In this document: positions 1 to 12,500 of the stretch, in pieces
How positions within the stretch are numbered: the first letter of the stretch is position 1
Layout: the number at the start of each line of letters is the position of its first letter
Assembly (NCBI GenBank): GCA_013350335.1
Contig: CM023532.1
Coordinates: 32,365,708-32,429,707 of the forward strand
From: Chimonanthus salicifolius
Lineage: Eukaryota; Streptophyta; Magnoliopsida; Laurales; Calycanthaceae
Length of the DNA: 64,000 nt
Direction: 5' to 3'
Program-made: the position numbers and the translations under genes
The notes under the pieces: model-generated
What the model was told of the DNA's origin: nothing
Database searches by the model: none
What the model saw: the letters and a program-made list of their open reading frames with translations, nothing else

Positions 1-599
1 TCATTCTTGGAAATGATGTGTTGATCTATTTTGAACTCTAAGTGTTTTCTTCTATGTCTTGGGTGGTGGCCTTTTGGCGGGCTGTCCTCTCTTCGTATTA
101 ACTTCATTTTGTGTCTTTTTTTTTTATATTAGTATTGAGATTAATTATTATCTTCTATGAAAAAAAATTAATATAGAATAAATCTCTTTTTTATTACAAG
201 AAAATGAGAAATGTGTAAGAGTTGGGTAGAATTTGTCATTGCCCCCATGACTTGATGCAGAAGTAAATCATAAGCATTGGGGTTTGAAAAGGCTGTTTGG
301 TTGGATGGGGTGGCATTTTGGGAGGGATTCACATAATCACATGATTCATTCCATGGACACAACAGTATTTGTCGGTTGATTTGCATCACCTCACTTTTTA
401 TTGAAGTGACACTCCTTTGTCGTTTATAACATAATTAGTAAAATATAACATTATGAAATTCAAGAACCATGTGCAACAGTTTATATAAATTTTCAACTTT
501 AATTAAAAAGAAATTGATATAAATTTATATATTTTTTTAGTTTTTTTAATTAAATTTAAGAGTAATGACATCACAATAACCATACAATTTTAACTCGTA

Positions 600-1130
600 T
601 ATTGGTGAAAAGTAAAACATTTTAAATAACAATATTCTTATTCGTTTTTTGAGCCGTGTAGGGATCCAATGTTTATAATTTGTATAAATATGTGAATCTA
701 AAATTTTACTCAATGCCCTGTATTCAAAGAGATGTGATGGTGGTCTTAGAATTCTCCATCATTTAAAAATAAAAATTGTTGTTCGTCTAATATTGTATTT
801 GGATTTATTCATTTTTTTAGTACCCTCCATTCTTTAGGTAAGTAGTCAGCAATACAGTTGGCAGGTCATGACCTAAATGTCACATTGATCGGACAATCTT
901 AATCGTTCGACCATTGAAAAGTAAAATAACTCAAATAATAATATTCTCGTGCACCTAATATTGTACTCGGATTTAGTCAGTGTTCCTTGCCCTCCATTCT
1001 TTAGGTAATTTACCATCATTGGACTTGTAAAAAGTAAAACAATTCAAATAGCAACATTTGTATTTGACTTATACTTTATTTAGGTTTAGAAAAAAAAAAG
1101 TTCACCTTCTATTCTTTAAGTGTAAAACAG
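600..1130. repeat. degenerate direct repeats
   Basis: Related blocks recur here. A block like AAAAGTAAAACA followed by an ATAACAATATT-like stretch appears near 607, 917 and 1030. A CTCCATTCTTTAGGTAA block appears near 824 and 988, with a weaker copy near 1103. A block like CTAATATTGTACTCGGATT appears near 787 and 956. The units lie about 110 to 170 bp apart and are too diverged to give one exact period. No coding potential was seen. The origin is unknown; it could be an old tandem duplication of a TE fragment. Confidence 0.55.
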
Positions 1131-2075
1131 ATAAAGACAGATGATAGTTGCTTGTTGAGCACGAGAATGATTGACTATGACTCATAAACAACCGTAATCA
1201 TCAAATACTATGCTCTTTTTTAGTATGGAACATGCAACTTACGCATACTAAGCTCTTTCATAATTGTCTTTCTCAAACAATGATTTTGAGCCTACTTTCA
1301 TCAATTCGAAGTATTCATTCAAAAAAAATGCCAAATGAATTACTAGGTTCTAAAATTTAGTTAGCCTCTATATTGAATTTATTCACAAAACTACAAATTT
1401 GTACTTGGATTGAAATTTTTTATACTAGCAATTTATCATAGTGGTATTTGAATAGTTTAAATTAATAAAAAGTGGATTCATCATCATGCAATAACAAAGA
1501 TGATTAAGTAATAAACTAGTAAGAGGCAATTAAATGTTCTACACATTTTTAATAATTCATTACTTATTTATATTACCTTCTACATGAAATATATTAAGTT
1601 CTAATCATCTAAGCATCCAAAAGATAAACAGGGCCACAATAGGATAGCTGGACTAGACCTACAGTGAAGAAGATAGAAGCTTGAGCCGAGTCTTCTAAAC
1701 GAGCTGTGGCCCTTTCTGCTCATGGACCTAAATAAGCTCTCATCGTCACAGTCAAACTCAATAGAAATGTTAGGGCTAGTCAAGTTGGGGAAGAGATTGA
1801 AAGCATGGACCCCACTAAGAGCCCACCCATGTGCACAGAAAGATAGCAGATCTCTCATCATTATTGCAAGAAGTTTCCTTTAATATCTTTAATTACATAT
1901 CTTTTAATTGGGGAAACAAATAGTTTGATTCTGGTCATTGCGCACATAAAAAAACGTTTTTTTTTCAACCTAATTCTCAATACACTTGACATGAAAGAAT
2001 GCTAATTCATTGGTCTAAATTCTAACATGGATCTTCAATGGTGTATTAATTATAGTATCTCTTCGTGGAATCTAC

Positions 2076-2435
2076 TTTTAGGACTTGGACTTCCAGCCCA
2101 AAAGACTAGCCTGTTAGGTAGAGTAACCTAAATTTTTTATAAACTTTTAAATTCCCCTCTACACTTTCAATGTAAGACTCGTTTGCAGCAGACCCAACAA
2201 TCTCCCCCTCGAACGAGGCCCTCTGGCAAAGAGAGCGACGCTAGACATCCCGTTCGCTTGAGAGATCTCCTGAGCCCACATGAGGTAGCTGAACCTGGCT
2301 CTGATACCATTTATTAGGACCTGGGCTTGCAATCCAAAAGACTAGCATATTAGGTAAAGTGATCCAAGTCCTTTATAAATCTCTAAATCTCTCTCTACAC
2401 TTCCAATGTGGGACTCATTTGCAACAGACCCAACA
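2076..2435 (-). mobile_element. TRIM retrotransposon, complete, 360 bp
   Basis: A miniature LTR retrotransposon on the minus strand. Two direct repeats of about 124 bp (2076-2199 and about 2312-2435) begin TGTTGGGTCTG when read on the minus strand. Next to the inner edge of the 5' LTR, 2295-2309 is the reverse complement of TGGTATCAGAGCCAG, the plant initiator tRNA-Met primer-binding site. A purine-rich tract (GAGGGGGAGA on the minus strand) lies just before the 3' LTR. The 5-bp target-site duplication TCTAC is present at 2071-2075 and 2436-2440. The internal region of about 110 bp has no coding capacity, so the element is non-autonomous. No 5S-like sequence was noticed, so it does not look like Cassandra. 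Confidence 0.9.
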
Positions 2436-3967
2436 TCTACATTGGGCCCGAAGATTAATCGGGTATTCTAAAAGGCCCTAAAAATTTGAAGAGAGAGAAA
2501 AAATCTTGGCCGATACGAAAATTCGACCGAAATCTCGGTTCGGCCAAATTTTCGACCCTGGAACTCACGCACCAAACAAGCCCTTACTAGAAGAAACTAC
2601 TGCTGTTGTCTTAGTTGAAGGGGATAATGAAGGGTATACTTTTTTATAGGATAGAATGGAAAAAATGAAATGAGAAGGTTGGACTCTTGGATAGATGAGA
2701 AAAAATAGCTTTAACGATGATGATGTTTTTCTCGTGACTTTTTTAATTAAATCTTAATATATGTGCCATTCATTTTACTTTATTCATTTAGAAACATGTT
2801 ATACAGACTCTTTTTTCTTCTTTTTTTTTTTTTTATTATCGTGACATATCCTACTCTGTAATGGAGGTGTGACTAATCTCTACGTATGCACTCAAACCCA
2901 CAGAGAGATTATGCAAATTTGCTCCAAATCAAGGCAGACAACTCTAAAGCTAATATTATCCTTGATTGTGGTTATTTTAAAGTTTTAAAGAAGTATAGAC
3001 TTGCAAATATATTGAACAAGGAGAAAGAGATGGACTATGAAGACTGGAAGAAGCATGAACTGTGTCTTAGATCGGGGGAGCAATCAAAGAAAGTGTTGAT
3101 CATGGTGTTGTTGATGCTTTGATCCAAGAAGAAGGAAAGGTTCATGTCTTTTGAATCTGGGCTTGGTCCGAACAGGTTCCAATGAATTCCATTGTCTCTG
3201 TTAAAGCCCAACTCTTAAGCAAGGCCTTGGCCTGTCTTACTGACACTATCAAAACAGTACTATAAGGCCTTCAAAGCCATCCAACTTCTGAAAGGAAGCT
3301 CACAATTATGTTGGGCCTTCAGGCTCTAAGATCAGGCCCTTAGAGGCTTATCAGTCTGGACTCTGGAGTCGATGCTCTCTCCAAAACAAGCTTGTTCTTT
3401 TCGTCGAAGTAGTTGCAGGCCGACTGAGCCCTGATTGACCATGCTAGTCTACCAGATCAACCCATTACCCACATTGGCAAGAATTAAACTTGAAATCATG
3501 GCCCAATGTACAAGTCACACCATGAACTCGATCAACCTGATTTGTTTCCTAAACCCACAGCATCTTCAATTCATAATTTCATATCAGTGAAATGTATTTG
3601 GTCACGTTTGCATTTATAATTTCAAATGGGCCAGGCCAAGTCGAAGCTGATCTCAACCAGCCTATTTTTTTAATGGGTTTTGATATTCAGCTTTAGATCA
3701 GGCCCACATGTCTGAAAGTCAGGCCCAGAACCTCTCTACCCAATAACCCGAAAGTTAAACCTACTCTCTCATTTAGCCCAATAAATGAAAATCTTTTGTG
3801 CCTCTGAAAGATCTTCTCTTTAGGATGATACATTGGTATAGGTTTTTAATGGGGATCTAGATGTTTCAAATTTAAATTATTTGCCTTTATTAAATAAATA
3901 AATCATAAATAATTGTGCTTCCAATTAGATGTCTTCTACAGTACTCTCAACTTAGCAATAACATAAG

Positions 3968-4389
3968 CAAAGGTCGAAATATGTATCGGTATTTTAATAT
4001 CGAAGGATATCGGCCAATACGATATGTATCGGCCGTACATAAATATTATCAGGCCGATATGGCCGATATTCAGTCCGAAATATCGGTTCATAATATCGGC
4101 CGATATTCATAGATATCGTTATTTAAAAAATTTTTATTATTTTTTTTTAAAACACCGATAAGGTTTTTCACGATTTCTCCACTGTTTTCATAGTTTTTTG
4201 CGGTTCTTCACGGTTTTTAATGGTTCTTCCGATACGTTTTTTGGAGTTTTTTGCAGGTTATTCACAGTTCTTCACGGTTTTTTACGGTTTTTTTACTGTT
4301 TCGATATCAGAGGAGAGAGAAATACCGATATCGGATGAGAGATAAAATTATCGGCCAATATATCGGCCGGGGCAGTTTTTTAAACCCTG
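3968..4389. mobile_element. hAT-type MITE rich in CGATATCGG words (copy 1)
   Basis: A 422-bp non-coding element flanked by a perfect 8-bp duplication AACATAAG at 3960-3967 and 4390-4397. Its ends are CAAAGGTCG and, read inward from the other side, CAGGGTTTAAAAA. The 8-bp TSD with CA-RGG type ends points to the hAT superfamily. The first third is full of short palindromic words such as ATATCGGCCGATAT. The middle (about 4150-4290) is a loose array of CACGGTTTTT-like units. A second copy lies at 32074-32531. Confidence 0.8.
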
Positions 4390-5914
4390 AACATAAGTAT
4401 GGCGATGGTCAATTACCCTTCTGTCACAATTCAAAAATGTATTAATATTAACTATTAAGTAGTGGTTCGAGTCATATGGCTTGTCAAGTGATCATATAAA
4501 ATCATCGTCAACAATGCATTGTTCCAGTACGATAGTTTGGAATATAAATAATCCCTACTGCCACTTTAGACAGTGACTGGCACGTCTTTTATAAGTGGTC
4601 AGGTATCATTTCTTGTCATTTTCATTGTATTATTTAAATTATATTTATTTTTTTATGACTAAAGTATATATTTTTTTAAAGTCTTTAAGACATGTTTCAG
4701 CCTCCTAATTCTACATACACTGAGTACATAATTAAAAAAAGTGATCAGATGAGTGTTGAACGTGAATCAATCCTAAAACCTCTCTTCCTGAAAGAGTGTC
4801 TTGATCGTTAGACCAACTCTATGTTGAGTTAATTAAATCACATTTATAACCTACATGCAGGGCGTGTGAGATCTCAGCCACTCATCTTGCATACAACATG
4901 TGAAATAAAAATCTGAAACGTTGATCGCTAAGTGGGCCACTTTTGGAGAGTTGGAGAAATGGTCTATGAAAAAAAAAAAGTGGCGGTGAGTTAGTGACTC
5001 AGTGACTAAGTTAGACCATATACAAGGTGTCCCATTTGGTGCACCTAATGCGCTGACTATCTTATTTTTAACGAGTGTGATGTCACTGTACACGTGCGAA
5101 TAGGATTCTCTTTAATCTCCCTTGGACCCTCAGAGTAGTAAAGAAAGAGTTTCTCTCATACTTATTTAAATGATAATTTTTTAAAAACTAATTTGAATTA
5201 TCATATTGAAAGATATTTGCTTTTATTTATAAATATTATCATTCAATATAAGTTAATTTGAATAAGAATTTAAAAAATTTATTTATAAATGCAATCTATA
5301 TTATCTGACACGTGTCATTAAACTCTGATATAATATTGGAACAACGAGTGATGTTTATGTTTTTTATTTAAAAAAATTATTTTTTACAAAAATTTCAATG
5401 AAATGTTATTTCACCAAGCGAAGAAAATCTGCTCCTCTTTCTCATTAAATTTCCTATCTCTCTTCGTAGAAAATAAATTCTTTCAATCAAATAAATTATA
5501 TGCTCTCATTTATTTTAATATTTCACTTACAGATTTTAATTTTTATAATTAGAAGCACATGCAACTGAGATGATAAATAGACATGCCTGCTTTCTATCAG
5601 CATCTCATACATTAGAAAAATGTAGACAACTGTAGCAATTAAATCAATTGAAAAAGAAAAACACTCAATCATACTACTAACTTCTCTTAAACAATCATAC
5701 TTGATGACATTCACACCACTCATAAATTGTTTAAAGAATTTGCTCTTCCTGTCAATTTAATTAGAGAGATTGCTTTTTTTTATTCAAATTATTATATTTT
5801 TAAATGGTAAATCAAGTACAGTTTAAGTAAATGAGCCCATATAGCCCATTACATAGTTAGTCTAAATTGTTTAAATATAGTTTTCTTTTTTAAAATAGGA
5901 GTTTATTTTATTAA

Positions 5915-6070
5915 TTTGTTCAACTAGTTACTTCCCGCGTTAGGAAGCGAGAGGTCACTAGTTCAAATCCCAGCAGTGTTAATTGGGGGCGTCCTCCTTA
6001 AGGGTTTTGAAGTGGCTATTGCCGAAGGTATAAGTTGGGATGGAGTCGAGAGTTTCCCCGTCAGACTTAC
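5915..6070 (+). mobile_element. tRNA-derived SINE (copy 1 of a two-copy family)
   Basis: A box-like TTGTTCAACTAGTTA near 5917 is followed by a B box-like GGTCACTAGTTCAAATCCC at about 5953-5971. The body continues through a segment (about 5990-6060, TTTTGAAGTGGCTATTGCCG) also found in reverse orientation at about 63011-63205. An A-rich stretch follows near 6070. The duplication at the ends was not clear, so the boundaries are approximate. Confidence 0.65.
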
Positions 6071-6510
6071 AAAATATAAAAAAATAATGTGTTTTATTTT
6101 TAAGATGCTGCAGAACTATTCCTGTGGCACTTGCCACATAATATCGCGGGAAGTCGTTTTCTTCTGTCTCGTTTCTCATAATTCTTATCTCAACTGTCGG
6201 GACATGGATGTCATTGTTTGAAAAGATAGTGTCAAACAAAGTAAATGGCGTCCTTCCCGGTAATGATTTTGCAGAAATGGGTTGCAGGGTCGGCATTGTT
6301 TTTTCAATCCATGAGATTTTCGCCTCTCCACTTACCATTTCTACCCCTCTCCTTCCTATTTATTCTCAAACATCTCCTCTCCTCTCCTCCCTTCTCTCAG
6401 TTCCATATCCATTTCTTTGAAATGAGTTATCCTTTTCATCTCTCTTTCAATAGATTTTGATTTCATTCCCCAAACTCAGATTCCCATTCCTGGAATACCC
6501 AAAACCCGAA

Positions 6511-9500
6511 ATGCCGCTTACCCGAATCCAGCTCCGAAATGAATTCCGACTCGGGGATCCGGAGCTCTACAGAGGAGCAAAGAGGGACGACACCAAGGCG
6601 ATTCTCGACTCAGTTGCTGTGGCTGGTCTCGTTGGACTTCTTCGCCAGTTGGCAGATCTCGCTCAGTGAGTTCTTCACCCTTTTCTCTTTTTTTCCACTT
6701 CTCATGCCAAAACCCCGTTTGAATTGCCTATGAACAATGAAAATGCCGAGATTTTGGTTTCATTGAACTTGGTTTCTTTCTTTCCTTTTTTTTTTTTTCT
6801 TTTTTAAAGTATGGATTATTTCAAAAATCTTTAGTACTTTGATATTCTTACGCGTGGAGATAGTTTTGTTATCAGGAGGGTATTCTTGCATATCTAATTG
6901 AAACATGTCATGTCAGCAAAAATCAGAAAGAAATGTAAAAAGATGCAAAGTAGATGATCAAATGCATGCAGAAGTGCAGAGTAATGGTATTTTGCTCTGA
7001 TTTTGTTCTGCATTTTTATATAAGATATTCCTGTATACTGATATTAGAAGAAAGAACAGAATTTCGAAAAGGAAAAGGAAAGAAAGAAACATATCCACTT
7101 GAAATGAAACATCAGTGAATGTTTCTCATTGGACTGAGTGAGTTCTTCTTTATCTGCAACCAAGATTAGAGCCTCTAATCTGGGCTGTCGGTCGGTTTTC
7201 TTTCCATTTTGTCTCATAAATCATTCGGGGTGAAGATGTGAGAATAACAGAAATCAGTGTGCAAGACTTACTCTTTTCAATGTTTCCCTAAATAAAGTGG
7301 CTAATGGGAAGCTTTTATTTTTCATGAATTGCCAAATCAATTGTGAATTGGTTGACATCCAAACTGTTCTGTAAGTTAAAGGAATGTCAAAGATAAATTG
7401 GCATGATATAAATTCCAAAATAGAACAACCTGCAATGGCTGTGGAGGCTTGCTCACTGAGATTGGATCTGCTCCTGCTCAATTCGGGAAGCTCAACTTTT
7501 TTTTTTGGTTATAATCTAGTGAAGAAATAGCTCCTCACTTTTCGGTTCAGCTTTTATGGTCAACATCTTATATTTTGTCTAAGAATAAATTTGCTAGACT
7601 CTGAGCTACTTCTACTCAATATGAGTCTGGCAAATTGCAAATCAGGAGCTCTTGAGCTGTGTTACGAACCTTACTCTAATCTCCAAACAAGTAATTTTTG
7701 GGTCTCAAGTTCGACTCCTCCCAGGCTAACCTAATGCACTATGCTTGTAGGTGGTTTCACATAACCATGGGGATTAGTCTCACCTCCATATAGGGTGGGG
7801 ATACCTCATAATAATCCTGAAAAAATTATTTGTTCTAACATATTAACTTATTATAATTGCATGAGAATATCTTTTCTAAATTTTTTGAAGCCTTTTATTG
7901 TTGGAAGCAGGGTTGAAAGGTCCAATTTTTGGGTTCTTAACTAGGAGCCTTGGAGATTTCCAGTCCCTTGAGTTATGTTAGATTTGAATATCTATTTTAG
8001 TCACCTTGTTGTAGCAGCAATAAAGTACTAAGAAACAGGGAAGTTTGTTACATCTTATTCCAACTGGTTTGATGAAACATTGGGTATTGATTCTAGTGCT
8101 GTATGCCAGCATTTAACAATGTCCCTACCTTTGTAAAAGTAGTATATGATATGATTTCTGAGGCAATATTTTCTCTTATATTGTAGGTTTGCAGCAGAGG
8201 TTTTCCATGACTTACAGAAACAAGTGACAGCAACAGCTGCCAGAAGCCATAAAATTATGACCCGCATGCAACGCGTTGAGTCTGCCCTTCCTTCCTTTGA
8301 GAAGACTATTATGTCCCAAACAAGTCACATACATTTCACTTACACAGCTGGTATGCTTCTTATGCTTAATTTATGGTTTGTGAATGTTGATACTTGAAAT
8401 TATCTGTGGGATATTTGTTCTTGTAATTTTGTGATTGTTCATAAGTTTTAGCTCTTGTTGCATAACCCATTGTTTAATATTTCCTCGGAACCATGAATCC
8501 CTAGATTGTCCTTGATGACTTCTTTGTCAATTTGTCATTTTAAAATTGTAAAACATCATGTATTTTATCCAGTTTGCTTTGATGTTTAAATCCATTCTTT
8601 CATGTTATTCAATTCTTTGATGCAAAACAGTTGCTTTGCAGGTTCTGACTGGATTGCTGATATTCAAATCAAACAAAATCACCTTACCTGCACTGACTTG
8701 CCGCAGTTTATTATGGATTCCTATGAAGACTGTCGTGACCCACCATGTCTATCCTCACTTGACAAGTATGATTACTATTGAAGTTGTGATTTTGACATGA
8801 TTGACATATGAAATTGAAACTATCTGTTTCTACTTATCAGATTCGATGCTGCTGGTGCCGGAGCTTGTTTAAGGAGATACTCTGATCCAACCTTTTTCAA
8901 GAAAGCATGGACTAGGTCAGAACTAGCAAAAACAGAGAAGACTCGAGCAGAAAGGATATCCAAGAAAAACAAGGTAGGTGATAGCTTTTTAAGCACAAAA
9001 AATACTTGACATGATTCATGTGTGTAACACATCCAACATTCATGTCATATAAGCAGAAGTGTTGAACGAGATTCAATTAAAAAAAAGTGAAAGTGTTGAC
9101 ATAAATCAAGTAATTAAAACATCAACCAGACTTGCCGTGATATACAGATCTGAATATTGGGTGACCGTCAAGTCGTCAACTAGATAAAAGTAATGGTAAC
9201 TGAGATACCCTTGCTGAGATGGATGTGTGAAGTAATTTTAAAAGATAGAACCAGAAATTATCTAGAGGAGTCATATGAGTATGGGACTTCAGGCAAGGAA
9301 GCTGGTCCATGTTTACACCTATTTGCTAAAATCTTTCTTAAAGTCTATCTTCCTATTGGAGAAGAAGAACTTGTAAAGCCGATCCCATATAGATGGGGTT
9401 CTGGTTTATAATGATGATGATGAGGAGGAGGAGGAGGAGGAACCATATAGGTAGCCCAATAGATGAGAAGAAGGCAGGAATATAACTCAAGATGGTTTGC

Positions 9501-12500
9501 ACATGTAGGTGGAAGACCAAAAACAACTCGAGTACAGAGAATTGAAGGGCTAAAGTAGAAGGATCAGAAGAAGAGGCGGCCTTTTAAAGTGTTAGATTGA
9601 TGGGGTAAAAAAGGACATGGTAGATTATAGAGTGATACGTAGAATCTTGAAAAGCCGGCCATATAGATGTGAAAATGATCAATAATTAAGATGATTTAAG
9701 TAGGAAGAGGAAGTTCACTTCATCTTCACCTACAATGCACCCAGATGTGGCCTTTATGGGGTCAAGGCATTGTGATTGGGCACAACATGGTACAGAAACT
9801 GATACCAGATATTCATAGGATACTTTTATTATATGATTTAAACTTTTCTATATGTATTAGTCTCATGATATATGTTTTGTAATATATATGGGTCCTTTGG
9901 AACTTGTATACATTTAAGGAATGGTGCAAGATTCTGTATGTAATATTTGTTAACTTAGCATCTTCGGAGATTGCTTCGATTAGTAAAGACTGAAAATTTT
10001 GTATAGATAAAACCATTTCAAGTAGAAATCACAAAATTACATCTTGATCATATTTTATTAAAAGGGATACTCATGTGCATCCTTAGTTTCTGGATTCATC
10101 TTTTTCCCATTCATTTCCTATAACGAAATGCATCACAACTTCATATTTTAACAGCATTTGATTGTTCAGTTTAATATAATTCTTATATATTTCTGTCTAT
10201 GTAAGATCTTTTCTACAATTTATGCATTGACAAACTATAGGTGATATATTTAATAAAATTAGTAAATGGCCAGAATAATGTACCAAGACAGAGGGGGGGT
10301 GAATCTCAACATGCTGCTTCAATATCTAGGTGCTATATCAGGTAAACTCTTCTGCCATATCTCCTTGAGATTGAAGAATTAGAAATCCTTGTACTTCACT
10401 CTCTCTTAGATATTTAAACCATAGTATCTGATTTCTTGTTAGTCTACAAAAATAATAGTCAGGCTAAACCTTATTAAGCAGATTGCGATTTGCCTCTCCG
10501 GGTACTGTTGGGCAGACTGATGCTGTCTCTACATCCAATATGAGATCCACGTCCAGACTAGCAAACCAGTCTCAGTCTTTTAATTCAGAAATCAGGCCAG
10601 ACTATTGTGAGCATGTTCTTGATGTAAATTCTTCCATGGTATCTGATGAAGTTGATAGCCGTAAATCATCTACTTCTAATTTAAAGACTTCCTATCTTGA
10701 TAGCCGTGATCCTACTCTTCCCAATGAACAAAGTGAAGAAGGTACAGATGATCATTCACCATACAAATCACTGCCAGAGCATACTACTACATATGTATCA
10801 TCATCTGTGATTTGGGATGAGAAAACAGACATAGTTAAACTAGTAAGTGTCCCATCTGAAACTATTTCTGAGGTCCAATATCAAAGTTTGGAATCTCTGC
10901 CAACAAGTACTGCCCAATCTAAGCTGGATGAGGTAGCTGTCAGCCTTGCAAATGTACCGAAGACTGTTCCTAGGGTAAACCAGTTTGAAGAGGTGATCAG
11001 CGAACCAGATAATTATGTAGATGCACGTAACACCATTGAATCGGAAAATGAGACAGATTCAGAGTGTCAAACCAAACGAGAACTGGAGTTGCAGTCTGAG
11101 TTTAGATATGAAGGAGCGGAACCTGTAACTGGTGGGCTGCATGTGGTTGCTGCTCAAAAGTCAGATTCTTCCAGTGTAGATTCTCCAGTTGCTTTCTGCA
11201 GTTCTTCAAACAAAGATTTGCATCCAAATTCTACTTGTTCATTTTCTTTAGAGAATTCGATCCATGCACAGCCACCTCAGGTTAACAGAATGGCTTCTGA
11301 CCCTAAATGGTCCATAAACTTGGCTGTGTGTGACGCTGTCTCGAGGTTGAATTCTTCAAAGAAAGACTTGCCTCCAAATTCTACTTGTTCAACCACTTCA
11401 GAGAATGTTACCCTCGCACAGCCACCTGAAGTTAATGGAATGGCATCTGAGCTAGACTGTTCTGTATACTCAACTGTATGTGAGAATGTTTCGAGGTCAA
11501 ATTATTCACGCAAAGAATTGCCCCCAAATTCGACTTGTTCAACCTCTTCAGATAGTCTGACTGATGCACAGCTACCTCAGCGGAACAGTATAGCATCTGA
11601 CCTGGACTGTCATATAAAATCAAAGGTTTGTGAAGAAGATGTTTCAAGGTTGGATGTTTGTGAATCTCTTAATGAAGAATCTTCCTAGTGAATCCATCAT
11701 CTCCAGCTCAGAGGAAAAGAAGGTTATGGTCGCTTCATGCAAGTCTGCGGATTCACCTAAATTTTCTGTTGTACCTTCTGTCAATATCTGGACAAATGGT
11801 TGCCTTTTAGGTCTTGAGCCATCTAAGCCTCCTGATTTTGATGGTGTCCAATGATGTGAGCCAGGATTTTATACCCATTACTAGTAGTTGCAGAGATGAT
11901 CTTTCATGTCAAACTGGTGTACCAGAGTTGCATCGTGATGTATACATTGGTGAATCATTAACATTGGTTGCACCCATTGAACAACAGGAACAAAACTCAA
12001 GTTCTCAAGGAGATCGACAAGTATCATCTGATATTGTTAGATTTACTGATCTCCACAATCCACTTCTTGGCCATCCGGTTGTCAGAAAAGGTAACTCTGA
12101 TATGGAATCTGTATCAGCCATCTTTGGTCACACCAATGGAGCTGACCTGCCACTTGTATCTAATACTTTAGTTCAACCGAGTGAATCTAGCCAGAACAGC
12201 GATGAGATGTCATCTGGTGTATCTGACATTATGCATCAAAATTTAACTTCATCACCACCATTGGAACATATGAAGATCTCTTTCCACCCTATAAATGGCA
12301 TGGAGACTTCCAAACTGAAACTGGAATTTACCTATGAGCATCATTTTCATGAAAGCATCCAAGATGCCACATTTCCTTCATTCCAGTTGCCTCCAGAACC
12401 CTCAATTCGAATGCTGGATATGGGTTCTGAATCTGATGACGACACATTCTATAGGTCTTCTCCATATCCATCAGACGATCTTCTTAGCCTATGTTCAGAT

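Larger units (their letters stand above)
1..6510. other. intergenic region upstream of the SCAR gene
   Basis: AT-rich DNA with no convincing gene. It holds degenerate direct repeats (600-1130), a TRIM retrotransposon (2076-2435), a hAT-type MITE (3968-4389) and a SINE (about 5915-6070). The stretch 2450-3950 is richer in GGCCCA-like words and shows no recognisable protein. Short ORFs at 168-389, 1601-1861, 2886-3122 and 4851-5093 match no family I know. The last 200 bases before 6511 are a pyrimidine-rich leader with CTCCTCTCC runs, likely promoter and 5' UTR of the SCAR gene. They include a possible 12-codon upstream ORF at 6422-6460. Confidence 0.6.

Noticed and set aside
168..389. Minus-strand 73-codon ORF near the left edge
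   Set aside because: No recognisable domain, and the context is AT-rich repeat-like DNA.
1601..1861. Minus-strand 86-codon ORF
   Set aside because: No family resemblance, no homologous motif and no obvious promoter; it could be chance or an unrecognised lineage-specific gene.
2886..3122. 78-codon ORF in the GGCCCA-rich intergenic stretch
   Set aside because: No recognisable motif and no supporting splice or promoter signals.
4150..4290. Regularly spaced CACGGTTTTT units suggesting a CRISPR-like or minisatellite array
   Set aside because: Spacers are absent, units are degenerate, and the block lies inside a MITE with its own 8-bp TSD.
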